From contig NZ_PIPT01000002.1 in assembly GCF_003987395.1 (NCBI RefSeq), positions 62,001 to 126,000 of the forward strand: a DNA stretch of 64,000 nucleotides. Reading direction: 5' to 3'. Position numbers and translations under genes: made by a program. The notes under the pieces were generated by a model. The model did not search any database. It saw only the letters and a program-made list of their open reading frames with translations, and had not been told where the DNA came from. Positions 17,398-28,445 of this stretch are shown one piece after another; position 1 is the first letter of the stretch, and every line of letters starts with the position of its first letter. The stretch is from Pseudidiomarina aquimaris. GTDB lineage: Bacteria; Pseudomonadota; Gammaproteobacteria; Enterobacterales; Alteromonadaceae.

Positions 17398-20113
17398 GGC
17401 AATGCTTGTACTTCTTACCTGAACCACATGGGCATGGCTCGTTACGGCCAACGCGGGCGCCGGCGGTTGCTGCAGCTGTTGCCCCGGCGGGTCCACTGGC
17501 AGCAGCCTCGCCGGCACCGCTGGTGCTCGAGCTTTCATGCTGGAATTGCTGGCGTTGTGCTAAACGCTCGGCCTGTTCACGACGTTTTTGCTCAACGGCT
17601 TCAACGTCCTCTTCGGCACGCACGCGCACTTTACTCAGAATGGTGACGACGTCGAGCTTGAGCGCTTCCAGCATATCCGCGAATAACTCAAAGGCTTCAC
17701 GCTTGTACTCTTGCTTCGGGTTCTTCTGTGCGTGACTACGCAGGTTGATACCTTGGCGCAAGTGGTCCATCTCGGCCAAATGCTCTTTCCAATGGCGGTC
17801 AAGGCTCTGCAGCATGATGGCTTTTTCGAATTGGCGTAACACCTCAACGCCCACTTGCTCTTCTTTCGCGGCGTAGGCTTTTTCCAGCTCTTCAATAATA
17901 CGCTCACGCAAGGTTTCTTCGTGGAGCTTATCGTCTTCATCCAACCACTGCTGAATCGGTAACGGCAAGTCAAACTCAGAGCGCAAACGCTCTTCTAGAC
18001 CTTCGACGTTCCACATTTCCTCCAGTGATTGCGGCGGGATGTACTCGCTGATCACGCGGTCCATGACATCGCCACGGATGACTTTGATGGTTTCTGATAT
18101 ATCGCCTTCGTCAAGCAACTCATTACGTTGCTCGTACACGACTTTACGCTGATCATTGGCAACATCATCGTATTCAAGCAGGGCTTTACGCACATCGAAG
18201 TTACGGCCTTCCACTTTACGCTGGGCGTTTTCGATAGCACGCGTAACCCACGGGTGCTCAATCGCTTCACCGCGTTGCATGCCCAGGCGCTTCATCAGGC
18301 CAGCCATACGCTCTGAAGCAAAGATACGCATCAAGCTGTCCTCTAACGACAAATAGAAACGTGACGAGCCAGGGTCACCTTGACGACCTGAACGTCCACG
18401 TAGCTGATTATCAATACGACGTGATTCGTGACGCTCGGTACCGATAATATGCAGACCACCGGCCTCAAGCACAGCATCGTGGCGCTTCTGCCACTCTTGT
18501 TTCACTTTTTCAATTTGCTCAGGTGTTGGGTCTTGCAGAGCCGCGATTTCTGACTGCAAGTTACCACCTAAAACGATATCGGTACCACGACCGGCCATGT
18601 TGGTGGCAATGGTTACCGCGCCAGGTAAACCGGCTTGCGCAACGATGTCTGCCTCTTTGGCGTGGAATTTCGCATTCAACACGTTGTGTGGGATCTTTTT
18701 CTTTTTCAAGAAGTTCGACAACAACTCTGAACTTTCAATGGAAATCGTACCGACCAAGACCGGTTGTTTCTTCGCTCGACATTCTTCGATATCGGCAACA
18801 ATAGCTTCGTATTTTTCTTCCGCGGTGATGTAAATCAAATCCGGACGATCATCACGAATCATTGGACGGTTGGTCGGGATAACCACCGTTTCGAGGCCAT
18901 AAATAGACTGGAACTCGAATGCTTCGGTGTCCGCGGTACCGGTCATACCGGCAAGCTTGTTGTATAAACGGAAGTAGTTCTGGAAGGTAATCGATGCCAG
19001 CGTTTGGTTTTCGTTCTGGATCTTCACGCCTTCTTTGGCTTCCATCGCCTGATGCAAACCTTCCGACCAACGACGGCCCTCCATCGTCCGCCCCGTATGC
19101 TCGTCAACGATAACGATTTGGTCGTCTTTAACGATGTAGTCGACGTCTTTGGTAAACAAATGGTGCGCACGTAATGCCGCGTTCACATGATGCAATAAGG
19201 CAATGTTTGAGGCTGAATACAAAGAGTCGTCTTCCGCCAACATGCCGCGCTCTTTCAAAATCGCTTCAACGTTTTCTTGGCCGTTTTCGGTCAAGTGCAA
19301 TTGCTTGGCTTTTTCGTCGATGGTGAAATCACCTTCACCACGCTTCTCTTCGGTATCTTCTTCATCGGCGCGCTTTAACAGCGGCACGATTTCATTCATT
19401 TTCATGTACAGCTCTGAGCTGTCTTCGGCGGCACCTGAAATAATCAATGGCGTACGCGCTTCATCGATGAGGATCGAGTCGACCTCATCCACAATTGCGT
19501 AGTTGAGCTTCTTCTGCACCCGCTCTTTCGGTGAGAACGCCATGTTATCGCGCAGGTAGTCAAAGCCAAATTCATTGTTGGTACCGTAGGTAATATCCGC
19601 CGCGTAAGCCGCTTGTTTGTCTTGGTGTGACATACCCGGAATATTAAACGCCACGGTCATATCGAGGAATTCAAACAGCGGACGGTTGGTTTCAGCATCA
19701 CGACGCGCGAGGTAGTCATTCACGGTCACGATGTGCACACCGTTGCCAGTTAAGGCATTTAAGTATGCTGGCAAGGTCGCGGTTAAGGTTTTACCTTCAC
19801 CCGTACGCATCTCGGCGATACGGTTGTCGTTGAGGATCATACCGCCCACTAACTGGACGTCGAAGTGACGCATGTTGAACACCCGCTTACTTGCTTCACG
19901 CACGGTAGCGAAGGCTTCAACTAAAACATCATCAAGACTTTGGCCATCGGCAAGACGCTTTTTGAATTCAGCTGTTTTTTGTTTGAGTTCGCTATCGCTG
20001 AGGGCTTCAAATTCTGGCTCGAGGGCATTGATGGCCGCTACTTTCTTCTGCATCCCTTTCAGAATGCGGTCGTTACGACTACCAAATACTTTGCGGAATA
20101 GACTACCTAACAT
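17384..20113 (-). CDS. secA: Preprotein translocase ATPase SecA
   Basis: A 909-aa motor that pushes unfolded preproteins through SecYEG. Walker A is MRTGEGKT near residue 102, the DEAD-like box is [14 protein letters not shown] near 209, and the helicase motif [11 protein letters not shown] is near 574-584. The C terminus carries the zinc-binding tail [13 protein letters not shown], which binds SecB and lipids, after an Ala/Gly-rich linker. Length is normal. It is transcribed with mutT and lies downstream of an M23 peptidase gene. Confidence 0.98.
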   Translation of the reverse strand: MLGSLFRKVFGSRNDRILKGMQKKVAAINALEPEFEALSDSELKQKTAEFKKRLADGQSLDDVLVEAFATVREASKRVFNMRHFDVQLVGGMILNDNRIAEMRTGEGKTLTATLPAYLNALTGNGVHIVTVNDYLARRDAETNRPLFEFLDMTVAFNIPGMSHQDKQAAYAADITYGTNNEFGFDYLRDNMAFSPKERVQKKLNYAIVDEVDSILIDEARTPLIISGAAEDSSELYMKMNEIVPLLKRADEEDTEEKRGEGDFTIDEKAKQLHLTENGQENVEAILKERGMLAEDDSLYSASNIALLHHVNAALRAHHLFTKDVDYIVKDDQIVIVDEHTGRTMEGRRWSEGLHQAMEAKEGVKIQNENQTLASITFQNYFRLYNKLAGMTGTADTEAFEFQSIYGLETVVIPTNRPMIRDDRPDLIYITAEEKYEAIVADIEECRAKKQPVLVGTISIESSELLSNFLKKKKIPHNVLNAKFHAKEADIVAQAGLPGAVTIATNMAGRGTDIVLGGNLQSEIAALQDPTPEQIEKVKQEWQKRHDAVLEAGGLHIIGTERHESRRIDNQLRGRSGRQGDPGSSRFYLSLEDSLMRIFASERMAGLMKRLGMQRGEAIEHPWVTRAIENAQRKVEGRNFDVRKALLEYDDVANDQRKVVYEQRNELLDEGDISETIKVIRGDVMDRVISEYIPPQSLEEMWNVEGLEERLRSEFDLPLPIQQWLDEDDKLHEETLRERIIEELEKAYAAKEEQVGVEVLRQFEKAIMLQSLDRHWKEHLAEMDHLRQGINLRSHAQKNPKQEYKREAFELFADMLEALKLDVVTILSKVRVRAEEDVEAVEQKRREQAERLAQRQQFQHESSSTSGAGEAAASGPAGATAAATAGARVGRNEPCPCGSGKKYKHCHGKL

Positions 20114-20152
20114 GTGATTCTATGATCCTGTGGTTAAAATGGCTGTGGGCGC

Positions 20153-21088
20153 TCAACGCGCCTCACGATAAACATAATGACTCGGGTCTATGTGACGCTC
20201 ATTGCGCAACACTTCATAATGCACGTGTGGGCCAGTGGAGCGCCCGGTACTTCCCAATTTGGCAATTTGCTGCCCGCGGGTGACGACATCGCCCTCGTTC
20301 ACCAGCAACTCAGCGCAATGACCATAGCGGGTTTTAAGGCCACCACCGTGGTCGATTTCAATGAGCTTACCGTAACCGTAACGTTCACCTGACCAGGTCA
20401 CAACGCCCGCACCAGTGGCAAACACTCCGGCATCTTCAGCTAAGTTCGCAAAGTCGATACCGTTATGCATGGTCGGCGAGCCATTAAATGGGTCTTTACG
20501 CACACCATAGTGCGAACTAAGCCAACCGCCATCGACCGGCCGCCCGGCGACAAAACTCTCTGCTGAGATATGATGACGCAAGAGCACAGATTCAAGGGTG
20601 GTTAGCTGATTTTGTTTGTCTTCAAGTTCGCCGATAAGGCGTTCAAGATCGGCCATAACGTCGGCAGCAGGAATGCTGGGAGCATCGAGTATCGACACTT
20701 CCGGGCCACCCATCGCGTATAGTTCTTGGGTATCGGCGTTGAGCGCTTCCATATCAATACTGGTCGACTGCGCAAGACGCTCGCCTAGCAAATCAAGACG
20801 ACGCAGTTTCGCACGCATTTCACCCATTTGCATGGTCATCGCTGCGAGCTTCTTCTCGGTTTCGGCTTTGATGCCCTGCACCACTTCTGATTGCGCGGCT
20901 AATGCGAGCTGCTCGGCACTAATGCGTTCACGTACGTCACGGGTATCGAGGCCACCCCAACTTTGCCATGGTTGCAGCAGCGCCAACAATGCTACGCCGG
21001 CAACACCTGCTAACGAAAGCAAACGACGACGGCTGAGGCGTACACCAAATTTCACTTTGGTGCCTCTGTAGAAGACTGTTAAACTCAT
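20153..21088 (-). CDS. M23-family peptidase, membrane anchored
   Basis: A 311-aa protein with one N-terminal transmembrane segment (about residues 23-38), a coiled region (about 45-180) and a C-terminal LytM/M23 domain. The zinc-binding motifs are intact: MHNGIDFAN and GPHVHYEVLRNERHIDP. It should be an envelope peptidoglycan hydrolase or a periplasmic activator. The start at 21088 has AGAGG five bases upstream; an in-frame ATG at 21112 is less well placed. The gene lies just before secA and is divergent from dciA, with only 40 bp between the starts. Confidence 0.88.
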   Translation of the reverse strand: MSLTVFYRGTKVKFGVRLSRRRLLSLAGVAGVALLALLQPWQSWGGLDTRDVRERISAEQLALAAQSEVVQGIKAETEKKLAAMTMQMGEMRAKLRRLDLLGERLAQSTSIDMEALNADTQELYAMGGPEVSILDAPSIPAADVMADLERLIGELEDKQNQLTTLESVLLRHHISAESFVAGRPVDGGWLSSHYGVRKDPFNGSPTMHNGIDFANLAEDAGVFATGAGVVTWSGERYGYGKLIEIDHGGGLKTRYGHCAELLVNEGDVVTRGQQIAKLGSTGRSTGPHVHYEVLRNERHIDPSHYVYREAR

Positions 21089-21128
21089 GCAACCTCTCGT
21101 TGCTTTATTCAATACAAAAGATAAGACG

Positions 21129-21596
21129 ATGCCGCGTAAGCGCCCAAAACAACTTGATCAACTACTTGGCAGTCAGCGCTTACAGCAATTTGCTGACTTT
21201 ACCGAGCAACACCAACGCTGGCAACAGCAAATGCGCGACTGTTTGCAAGAACAGTCGTTGCGCGAGCTTGTGCCACACTGTGAGGTGATTGCGGTTAGCG
21301 CACCGTCATTAATTATTAGGGTTTCTTCGGCTGCTATTGGGCAGCGTATAAAAACCGCACAAGGGCGCATTATAACGTATTTTCAAAGTCATGCTACGCC
21401 TGCGGTCACGCAGTTGGAAATTAGGGTGCGGCCGAGCCGTCAAGCCAGCACTACGCCAGCGCCACAAGCTGCGGAAAAGCCTACAAGAAATGAATCGGAA
21501 ACCGTCAGAAAATTACGTGAACAGGCCGCGTTGTGCGAGGAGCCGTTGCGCTCGCAACTTTTAGCTTTGGCGGATAAATATGACGGTAGCCCGTAG
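21129..21596 (+). CDS. dciA: Replicative helicase loader DciA (DUF721)
   Basis: A 155-aa basic protein with the DUF721 pattern: an N-terminal PRKRPKQLDQLLG segment, then LRELVPHCEVIAVSAPSLIIRVSSAAIGQRIK. DciA is the ancestral partner that helps load the replicative helicase DnaB in bacteria lacking DnaC. The start at 21129 gives the usual MPRKRP beginning; an upstream in-frame ATG at 21087 would overlap the divergent gene. The C-terminal third is Ala/Pro/Glu-rich. The last codons and the stop (GSP-stop) are supplied by a REP element. Confidence 0.88.
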   Translation: MPRKRPKQLDQLLGSQRLQQFADFTEQHQRWQQQMRDCLQEQSLRELVPHCEVIAVSAPSLIIRVSSAAIGQRIKTAQGRIITYFQSHATPAVTQLEIRVRPSRQASTTPAPQAAEKPTRNESETVRKLREQAALCEEPLRSQLLALADKYDGSP

Positions 21597-21608
21597 TTCT
21601 ACTACGGG
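21586..21608 (+). repeat. REP element at the dciA stop codon
   Basis: GTAG followed by CCCGTAGT, a 3-nt loop and ACTACGGG. The element starts inside dciA and its stem contains the TAG stop codon (21594-21596). It forms an inverted pair with the copy at 21643-21665. Confidence 0.75.
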
Positions 21609-21642
21609 TCTCATCTAAACATTGTGCGTGGGTTGTAGTTAC

Positions 21643-21665
21643 CCCGTAGTAGAACTACGGGCTAC
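21643..21665 (-). repeat. REP element after lpxC
   Basis: The same 23-bp element in opposite orientation, starting 5 nt after the lpxC stop. With the copy at 21586-21608 it makes an inverted REP doublet (REPIN-like) separated by 34 bp, between the convergent dciA and lpxC genes. The doublet could also act as a two-way terminator. Confidence 0.75.
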
Positions 21666-21670
21666 GTCAG

Positions 21671-22585
21671 TTAAGCAACAACTGGGTTCGCGAAAGCAAT
21701 AGGTGATTCAGCTGCTTCGTCTTCGAAGGTGACGAATTCCCAAGCTTCTTGGTTTTGCAGCACGGCACGCAGTAACTGATTGTTCAGTGCGTGACCCGAT
21801 TTAAACGCACGCAAGTGACCCAATATGGCATGTCCACCCATATACAAATCACCTACAGCATCCAAAATCTTGTGCTTCACGAACTCATCGTCGTAACGCA
21901 AACCGTCGCTATTTAGGATACGGAATTCATCCAGCACTACGGCGTTATCAAAACTACCGCCAAGAGCCAAATTATTGGCGCGCAGCATTTCGATGTCTTT
22001 CATGAAACCAAAGGTTCGCGCACGGCTGATGTCTTTCAAAAAGCTCTGCGTACTGAAGTCCATGCTTACCACTTGGTTGGTATCAGCAATCGCCGGGTGG
22101 TCGAAGTCGATGGCAAAGTCAATGCGGAAGCCATCGTGGGGTAGTAGTTCCGCCCACTTGTCACCTTCTTCGACACGAACCGCTTCTTTAATGCGGATAA
22201 ACTTTTTCGCTGCGCCTTGTTCCTCGATGCCCGCATTCTGTAGCAGGTAAATAAAAGGATGCGAGCTACCGTCCATGATTGGAATTTCATGGCTGTTCAC
22301 TTCAACAATGAGATTATCGATGCCCATGGCCGCGATCGCGGCGAGCAAATGCTCGACAGTCGATACACGCACATTATCATCATTGATCAAACACGTGCAC
22401 ATACGGGTATCGCGCACCAACTCAGCGTCGGCACGAATATCAACCGCAGGTTTCAGATCGACACGGCGGAACACCAGACCGGTATTTACCGGTGCCGGGC
22501 GCAGCGTCAATTGAACCTTGTTGCCTTTGTGCAGACCCACACCTGTGGTCGCAATAGGCTGTTTAATTGTGCGTTGTTTCATCAT
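21671..22585 (-). CDS. lpxC: UDP-3-O-acyl-GlcNAc deacetylase
   Basis: A 304-aa zinc enzyme for the committed step of lipid A synthesis. Zinc ligands are in STVEHLLAA (His near 79) and [11 protein letters not shown] (His and Asp near 238-242), with the catalytic His in GHALNN near 265. Length and sequence are typical of gammaproteobacteria. Two successive ATG codons begin the frame. It is the last gene of the division/cell-wall cluster, 131 bp after ftsZ, and has a candidate promoter of its own. Confidence 0.97.
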   Translation of the reverse strand: MMKQRTIKQPIATTGVGLHKGNKVQLTLRPAPVNTGLVFRRVDLKPAVDIRADAELVRDTRMCTCLINDDNVRVSTVEHLLAAIAAMGIDNLIVEVNSHEIPIMDGSSHPFIYLLQNAGIEEQGAAKKFIRIKEAVRVEEGDKWAELLPHDGFRIDFAIDFDHPAIADTNQVVSMDFSTQSFLKDISRARTFGFMKDIEMLRANNLALGGSFDNAVVLDEFRILNSDGLRYDDEFVKHKILDAVGDLYMGGHAILGHLRAFKSGHALNNQLLRAVLQNQEAWEFVTFEDEAAESPIAFANPVVA

Positions 22586-22630
22586 TCGATTTCGTTCTCA
22601 CTATCTCGTCTGACCAGTTAAAGGCGCAAT

Positions 22631-22659
22631 AGTTTACCGAAAATTCGCAAATTTCGCAA
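22631..22659 (-). promoter_or_regulatory. Candidate lpxC promoter
   Basis: On the minus strand TTGCGA (22654-22659), a 17-bp spacer and TAAACT (22631-22636) lie in the gap between ftsZ and lpxC, about 45 bp before the lpxC start. Confidence 0.5.
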
Positions 22660-22716
22660 TTTTACCTGCGGCTTTACGAATAATTTACCGGCGATTACTT
22701 CTATCGAAGCAACCGA

Positions 22717-23931
22717 TTAGTCCACTTGGCGGCGTAAAAACGCTGGAATATCCAAGTAGTCCATATCTTTGTTGCCTTGGCTCTGCGGCTTGACTGCTGG
22801 CTTCTCAGCTTGCACTTCGTATTCTTCTTGCTCCACCTCATCCACTTCGGTGTCAAGTACACGTGCGGTTGCTGCGCTTGCGCCATAACCTGAACTGCGA
22901 CCACTATAGGCCTGCTCACGCGGCTTTTCGCGGCCGTTATTCACCAATGAGATGTCAGGCTTACGTTCTGCGCCAATACCTGTCGCCACGACAGTTACAC
23001 GCATTTCTTCTGACATTTCAGGGTCGATAACAGTTCCCACAATCACCGTGGCGTTTTCAGCAGCGAAGGCTTTCACTGTGCTACCCACAGTTTCAAACTC
23101 ATCGATGCTCATATCCAAACCGGCAGTAATGTTAACCAATACGCCGCGCGCACCAGAAAGATCGATGTCTTCCAGCAGCGGACTGTTGATTGCCATTTCG
23201 GCAGCTTCTTGCGCACGCTCTTCGCCACGCGCCACGCCGGTACCCATCATCGCAGTACCCATTTCGCGCATAACCGCACGTACGTCAGCAAAGTCGACGT
23301 TGATCAAACCGGTACGGGTAATCAAGTCAGCAATACCTTGCACCGCGCCAAGCAGAACATTGTTTGCTGCGCTAAAGGCGTCAAGCAGGCTCGTGCCTTT
23401 GCCGAGAACTTTTAGCAGTTTTTCGTTTGGAATGGTGATGAGCGAGTCAACGTAACGCGCCAATTGGGCGATACCTTCGTCAGCGACTGCCATACGCTTG
23501 CGACCTTCAAACGGGAACGGTTTGGTAACCACCGCAACGGTCAAAATACCAAGTTCGCGCGCTACTTCAGCAACCACTGGTGCAGCACCGGTACCGGTAC
23601 CACCGCCCATACCTGCAGCAATGAAGATCATATCGGCACCTTCCAAGTGCTTTTTGATCTCTTCGCGTGATTCTTCAGCAGCTTGGCGACCCACTTCTGG
23701 GTTCGCGCCAGCACCAAGACCTTTGGTGATATCGTCGCCCAGTTGAATGGTCACGTGCGCACCGTGATTGCGCAGTGACTGCGCATCAGTGTTGGCTGCT
23801 AAGAACTGCACGCCTTCAATTGATTCACTGATCATGTGCTTAACGGCGTTACCGCCACCGCCACCTACACCGATCACTTTAATGACTGCATCGCTGTCAA
23901 AATTGTCGAGTACTTCGAATACTTCAGACAT
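22717..23931 (-). CDS. ftsZ: Cell division GTPase FtsZ
   Basis: A 404-aa tubulin homologue that forms the division ring. The GTP-binding signature [11 protein letters not shown] lies near residue 107, with the usual [14 protein letters not shown] at the N terminus. The C-terminal linker is followed by the conserved peptide [12 protein letters not shown], the docking site for FtsA and other partners. Located after ftsA, as in most dcw clusters. Confidence 0.98.
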   Translation of the reverse strand: MSEVFEVLDNFDSDAVIKVIGVGGGGGNAVKHMISESIEGVQFLAANTDAQSLRNHGAHVTIQLGDDITKGLGAGANPEVGRQAAEESREEIKKHLEGADMIFIAAGMGGGTGTGAAPVVAEVARELGILTVAVVTKPFPFEGRKRMAVADEGIAQLARYVDSLITIPNEKLLKVLGKGTSLLDAFSAANNVLLGAVQGIADLITRTGLINVDFADVRAVMREMGTAMMGTGVARGEERAQEAAEMAINSPLLEDIDLSGARGVLVNITAGLDMSIDEFETVGSTVKAFAAENATVIVGTVIDPEMSEEMRVTVVATGIGAERKPDISLVNNGREKPREQAYSGRSSGYGASAATARVLDTEVDEVEQEEYEVQAEKPAVKPQSQGNKDMDYLDIPAFLRRQVD

Positions 23932-23996
23932 GTTGTTTCTCCTTTTACCTGCTTAGTGTACTACCCCAAAAAAGATTTCCAAAGTGTTTGTTTTTA

Positions 23997-25229
23997 TTAA
24001 AATTCACCTTTAAACCAGCCTTGCACGCGTTTCCACATTCCAATGACGTTATTATCCCGACCATCGTCCTGTTTCGCTTGCAAGTCTTGTTGGCCGTAAC
24101 GGAGCAATCCGACGGCCGTGGCGTATGTTGGGTCTTGCACATAGTCACTGAGACCTTGCATGCCCAACGGCTCGCCTAAGCGCACGGGCATCTGAAATAT
24201 TTCTTCAGCAAATTCAATCGCGCCTTCCATGCGACCACAGCCACCGGTTAACACGATGCCCGCGGCAATTTGCTCATCCAACCCGCTTTGTTTAATCTCG
24301 TCACGGATAAGCTCAAACAGCTCGCCATAACGTGGTTCCACAACTTCTGCCAGAATATGCCGTTGCATGACACGTGAGGGGCGGCCACCCACCGACGGTA
24401 CTTCGATGTTGTCGTCCTTGCTCACCAACTGACACAAAGCACAAGCATATTTGGTCTTAATCTCTTCCGCGTGATTCAGTGGCGTGCGGAAAATTTTCGC
24501 GATATCACTGGTCACTTGGTTACCGGCCGCAGGAATCACTGCAGTGTGACGCAGCACGCCACCGGTATAAATACAGATATCAATGGTGCCGGCGCCCATA
24601 TCGACCAGCGCCACACCTAAGTCTTTTTCGTCTTCGGTTAGCACTGAATAGCTTGATGCTAGAGCCGAGAAAATCAGACGGTCAACGCTTAGGCCGCAAC
24701 GCTCGACGGCTTTTTCGATATTCTTTGCCATGTCATTAGCACAAGTGACAATGTGTACTTTCGATTCCATGCGCACGCCCGACATGCCAATCGGGCTCTT
24801 GATGCTTTCTTGCGAGTCGATAACAAACTCTTGCGGCAATACGTGCAAAATGCGGCGCTCTTGCGCAATCGGCACTGATTTGGCAGCGTGAATCACGCTA
24901 TCGACATCGTCTTGTGTTACTTCTGCTTCATTGATCGGCACCATGCCGCTCTCGTTTTGGCAGGCAATGTGACGACCCGAAATATTCAAATACACCGAGG
25001 CAATGCGGCAATCGGCCATCAGTTCCGCCTCTTCTACCGCGCGCTGAATCGACTGCACCACAAGGTTCAAGTCGTTGACGCCGCCTTTGTCCATACCGCG
25101 CGCAGGTGAGGCGCCAACGCCAATGACGCTGATCTCACCGTCAGGCATGACTTCGCCAATAAGGGCGACGATCTTACTCGTGCCGATATCTAAACCAACA
25201 ACCATGTTTCGTTCTGTTGCTTTTGACAT
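23997..25229 (-). CDS. ftsA: Cell division protein FtsA
   Basis: A 410-aa actin-like ATPase that tethers FtsZ to the inner membrane. The phosphate-binding start VGLDIGTSKIVALIGE, the 1C subdomain and the second phosphate motif VDMGAGTIDICIY are visible. The C terminus ends in an amphipathic helix (VIGMWKRVQGWFKGEF), the membrane-targeting sequence. It begins 5 nt after ftsQ. Confidence 0.97.
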   Translation of the reverse strand: MSKATERNMVVGLDIGTSKIVALIGEVMPDGEISVIGVGASPARGMDKGGVNDLNLVVQSIQRAVEEAELMADCRIASVYLNISGRHIACQNESGMVPINEAEVTQDDVDSVIHAAKSVPIAQERRILHVLPQEFVIDSQESIKSPIGMSGVRMESKVHIVTCANDMAKNIEKAVERCGLSVDRLIFSALASSYSVLTEDEKDLGVALVDMGAGTIDICIYTGGVLRHTAVIPAAGNQVTSDIAKIFRTPLNHAEEIKTKYACALCQLVSKDDNIEVPSVGGRPSRVMQRHILAEVVEPRYGELFELIRDEIKQSGLDEQIAAGIVLTGGCGRMEGAIEFAEEIFQMPVRLGEPLGMQGLSDYVQDPTYATAVGLLRYGQQDLQAKQDDGRDNNVIGMWKRVQGWFKGEF

Positions 25230-25234
25230 GCCTC

Positions 25235-26005
25235 TTAACTCTCTTGTTTTTCGTTCTTATTAGGTTCTTTCCAACGCACCGCGACACCCGTGTCATAGCG
25301 CAAATCAATCGCATCGATAGGCGCGTCCTTGTGCTCTTCGAGCTCTGGATACAAGTCGATAAAACGTTGTATCCGTTCTAATAATGCTTCGCGCCCTAAG
25401 CGCAGCACCGTTCCTTGTGCGAGCGCTAGTTCCACGGAAAAGCGTTCACTTAACTCCAGTTGGGCAACGCTAAAACCATTCAACTGCAATAACTCGTTTA
25501 ATTCGCGGTATTGCTTCACTGCTTCTGCTACCGCGTGGTCCGGGCCAGCCAAATAAGGCAAGTCGAGGGTAAGCCCTGACTTATCGGCGTAAAACACCTC
25601 ACCCGCTTGGTTAAGCAATGCATCATCCCGTTGATTCGCATTCCAATGGGCCAAGGGCACCTGCTCAACCACAAACACTTTTAAAATATCGGGCCACTCC
25701 TTGCGAATCGATGCTTTCTCGACCCACGGCATGGCCTCCACTTGTGCGCGCAACTCATTCACATCGGCCGAGAAGAAGCTACCCAATGGCATCCCGTTTG
25801 CTTCGACCAGTGCCTCACGCACGTCCGTCGGCGTTACATAGCGCAATTCACCTTGCACAACTAACCGCTTCAACGGTACTTCTTGCGCGTCCATTGCCGT
25901 GTAATACAACCATCCAATACCGGCAAACGTCCCCGCCACAACAATTAAAAAGAACGTCAGACCCGCCCAAAACTGCCAACTTAAAGCACGCGCCTGTTCC
26001 GCCAT
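25235..26005 (-). CDS. ftsQ: Cell division protein FtsQ
   Basis: A 256-aa bitopic membrane protein of the FtsQLB complex. One transmembrane segment (about residues 11-34) is followed by a POTRA domain (LKRLVVQGELRYVTPTDVREAL) and a beta domain. The ATG at 26005 has GAGG six bases upstream; a GTG at 26017 overlapping the ddl stop is in frame but less likely. Placed between ddl and ftsA, as in E. coli. Confidence 0.94.
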   Translation of the reverse strand: MAEQARALSWQFWAGLTFFLIVVAGTFAGIGWLYYTAMDAQEVPLKRLVVQGELRYVTPTDVREALVEANGMPLGSFFSADVNELRAQVEAMPWVEKASIRKEWPDILKVFVVEQVPLAHWNANQRDDALLNQAGEVFYADKSGLTLDLPYLAGPDHAVAEAVKQYRELNELLQLNGFSVAQLELSERFSVELALAQGTVLRLGREALLERIQRFIDLYPELEEHKDAPIDAIDLRYDTGVAVRWKEPNKNEKQES

Positions 26006-26016
26006 AGTAAGCCTCA

Positions 26017-26949
26017 CTAACTCACGCTATGGCGCAGTATTTCGACCACTAACTGCTCAAAACTCAATCCAGCTACCTTGGCGGCCATCGGTACCAAGCT
26101 TTTCTCGGTCATCCCCGGTACCATATTGGCCTCAAGCAAGCGATAATTGCCTTGCTTATCGCACATCACATCAATGCGTCCCCAGCCTTTACCGCCAAGA
26201 CTGCGAAATGCTGCTTCGGCTAACTGACGCAGCGCTTTTTCTTCGACTTCCGATAGTCCAGCGGGGCAGTGATACTGGGTATCGTTGGCTTGGTATTTGG
26301 CGTCGTAGTCATAAAATTCATGCGTCGTTTCTAAGCGAATCGCTGGCAAGGCAGTCTCACCTAAAATCGCTACGGTATATTCCGGACCACTCAACCAGCT
26401 CTCTAAAAGTGCTTCGGCGTCAAATTGATGCGCCAAAGCTACCGCTTTTTCTAGTCCAGCGGCGGAGTCGGCTGAGCTCATACCAATGCTAGAGCCTTCC
26501 TGTGCTGGCTTGACCATTACTTTGCCACCAAGCTCGGCCAATAACTTGTCAAAAGCGAGCTGCTCACCACGGCGTACCACGACACTACGAGCCACCGGCA
26601 AACCTGCGGCTTGCCACACCTGCTTGGTTTTTACTTTATCCATCGCTAACGCGCACGCTAACACGCCACTTCCGGTGTACGGAACACCCAAATAATGCAA
26701 GGCGCCCTGAATCGTGCCATCTTCACCACCACGGCCGTGCAGCACGTTAAATGCGCGAATAAAGCCTTGTTCTTTAAGTTCTGCCAGCGGATTATGCGCA
26801 GGATCAAATGGGTGCGCATCCACACCAGCATTACGTAGCGCTTTGGTCACTGCCTGGCCTGAGCGCAATGACACTTCGCGCTCTGCTGAATCACCGCCCA
26901 GCAACACCGCGACCTTGCCAAAATCTTGTGCGTTCAAGGCTGCACTCAT
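26017..26949 (-). CDS. ddlB: D-alanine--D-alanine ligase
   Basis: A 310-aa ATP-grasp enzyme that makes the D-Ala-D-Ala dipeptide for peptidoglycan. The N-terminal [19 protein letters not shown], the loop EGSSIGMS near residue 150, and [18 protein letters not shown] near the C terminus are diagnostic. Its ATG overlaps the murC stop by four bases (ATGA). The cluster position matches E. coli ddlB. Confidence 0.97.
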   Translation of the reverse strand: MSAALNAQDFGKVAVLLGGDSAEREVSLRSGQAVTKALRNAGVDAHPFDPAHNPLAELKEQGFIRAFNVLHGRGGEDGTIQGALHYLGVPYTGSGVLACALAMDKVKTKQVWQAAGLPVARSVVVRRGEQLAFDKLLAELGGKVMVKPAQEGSSIGMSSADSAAGLEKAVALAHQFDAEALLESWLSGPEYTVAILGETALPAIRLETTHEFYDYDAKYQANDTQYHCPAGLSEVEEKALRQLAEAAFRSLGGKGWGRIDVMCDKQGNYRLLEANMVPGMTEKSLVPMAAKVAGLSFEQLVVEILRHSVS

Positions 26950-28445
26950 AGCTGCGCCTCCTTAAACGCCTGACCCGCTTCACGCAATGCGTCAGGCTGT
27001 AATTCTGTTGCGGCGAGATCACGTGCAATCGCACCAATATTGCCGGCACCTTGCGCCAACAACATATCGTTCGGTTGCAAGATGTCAGCTAATACCCGCA
27101 TGAGTTCACCACGGTCGCCCACGTAAATAGGTTCGACTTTGCCGCGCATGCGCAGCGACTTGGCTAGCGCGCGACTGTCTGCACCTTGCACTGGGGCCTC
27201 GCCGGCGCTGTAGACATCAAGCAACAACAGCACATCTACTTCCGATAGCACGGAAACGAAATCGTCATACAGATCGCGAGTCCGCGAAAAGCGATGCGGC
27301 TGAAACGCCATCACGATACGGTGCTCTGGCCAGCCCGCTCGCGCAGCAGCAATGGTCGCTGCTACTTCGGTTGGGTGATGTCCGTAATCGTCAATCAGCA
27401 TCACTTCGCCACGCGCATTGTCGCGCTCACTGGCAAAGTTACCGAGCAATTGAAAGCGACGGCCGATACCACCGAACTGCAACAATGCCGCCTGAATGGC
27501 CTCATCATCGATGCCTTCGTCAGTCGCTACCGCAATCGCCGCAAGTGCATTCAAAACATTATGACGGCCCGGTAAATTGACCGTTACGGCGAGCGGCTCG
27601 TGACCTTTACGATGCACGGTAAAGTGGCTCTGGCCACTGGCTTGACGATAATCACTTGCGCGTACATCAGCATCTTCGCTAAAGCCATAAGTTAATAATT
27701 GACGCCCCACACGCGGTAATAATTCGCGCACGACTGGGTCATCGATGCACATTACCGCCAAGCCATAGAACGGCAGGTTGTGCAAAAAGTCGATGTAGGT
27801 ATCAAGCAGCCGGTTAAAGTCGCCGCCGTAGGTGTCCATGTGGTCCGCTTCAATATTGGTCACCACGGCAACCATGGGCTGCAGATGCAAGAACGACGCA
27901 TCAGACTCGTCCGCTTCAGCAATCAGATACTTACTCGAACCTAAACGGGCATTACTGCCAGCGCTGTTGAGTAGACCGCCAATCACGAAGGTCGGATCAA
28001 GCTCTGCCTCACCAAAGACACTGGCTAAGAGTGAAGTCGTGGTTGTTTTACCGTGCGTACCGGCAACCGCGATGCCGTGTCGGAAGCGCATCAGCTCAGC
28101 CAACATCTCCGCACGGCGTACCTGCGGAATAAAGGCTGCTTTAGCCGCCACTAATTCTTCATTGTCGGCTCGAATTGCGGAGCTCACCACAATCACATCG
28201 GCACCTTCAACATTCGCTGCCGCATGCCCGATAAACACGGTTGCGCCGAGCTCTTGTAAACGCTTGGTGTTGGCGTTTTCAGCTAGGTCAGAGCCGCTAA
28301 TTTCGTAGCCTTGGTTAAGCAATACTTCAGCAATGCCACCCATGCCCGCGCCGCCGATGCCGACAAAATGAATACGCCGTACCCGACGCATCTCTGGCAC
28401 GCTGACCACAGTAAAAGGCGTTGTTGTCATTGTTGCTGCACTCAT
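26946..28445 (-). CDS. murC: UDP-N-acetylmuramate--L-alanine ligase
   Basis: About 499 aa; it adds L-Ala, the first residue of the stem peptide, to UDP-MurNAc in the cytosol. The nucleotide motif [17 protein letters not shown] is near the N terminus, and the Mur-ligase ATP loop [10 protein letters not shown] lies near residue 129. Two ATG codons begin the frame (28451 and 28445); both overlap the murG stop, and 28445 gives the common ATGA junction. Confidence 0.96.
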   Translation of the reverse strand: MSAATMTTTPFTVVSVPEMRRVRRIHFVGIGGAGMGGIAEVLLNQGYEISGSDLAENANTKRLQELGATVFIGHAAANVEGADVIVVSSAIRADNEELVAAKAAFIPQVRRAEMLAELMRFRHGIAVAGTHGKTTTTSLLASVFGEAELDPTFVIGGLLNSAGSNARLGSSKYLIAEADESDASFLHLQPMVAVVTNIEADHMDTYGGDFNRLLDTYIDFLHNLPFYGLAVMCIDDPVVRELLPRVGRQLLTYGFSEDADVRASDYRQASGQSHFTVHRKGHEPLAVTVNLPGRHNVLNALAAIAVATDEGIDDEAIQAALLQFGGIGRRFQLLGNFASERDNARGEVMLIDDYGHHPTEVAATIAAARAGWPEHRIVMAFQPHRFSRTRDLYDDFVSVLSEVDVLLLLDVYSAGEAPVQGADSRALAKSLRMRGKVEPIYVGDRGELMRVLADILQPNDMLLAQGAGNIGAIARDLAATELQPDALREAGQAFKEAQL

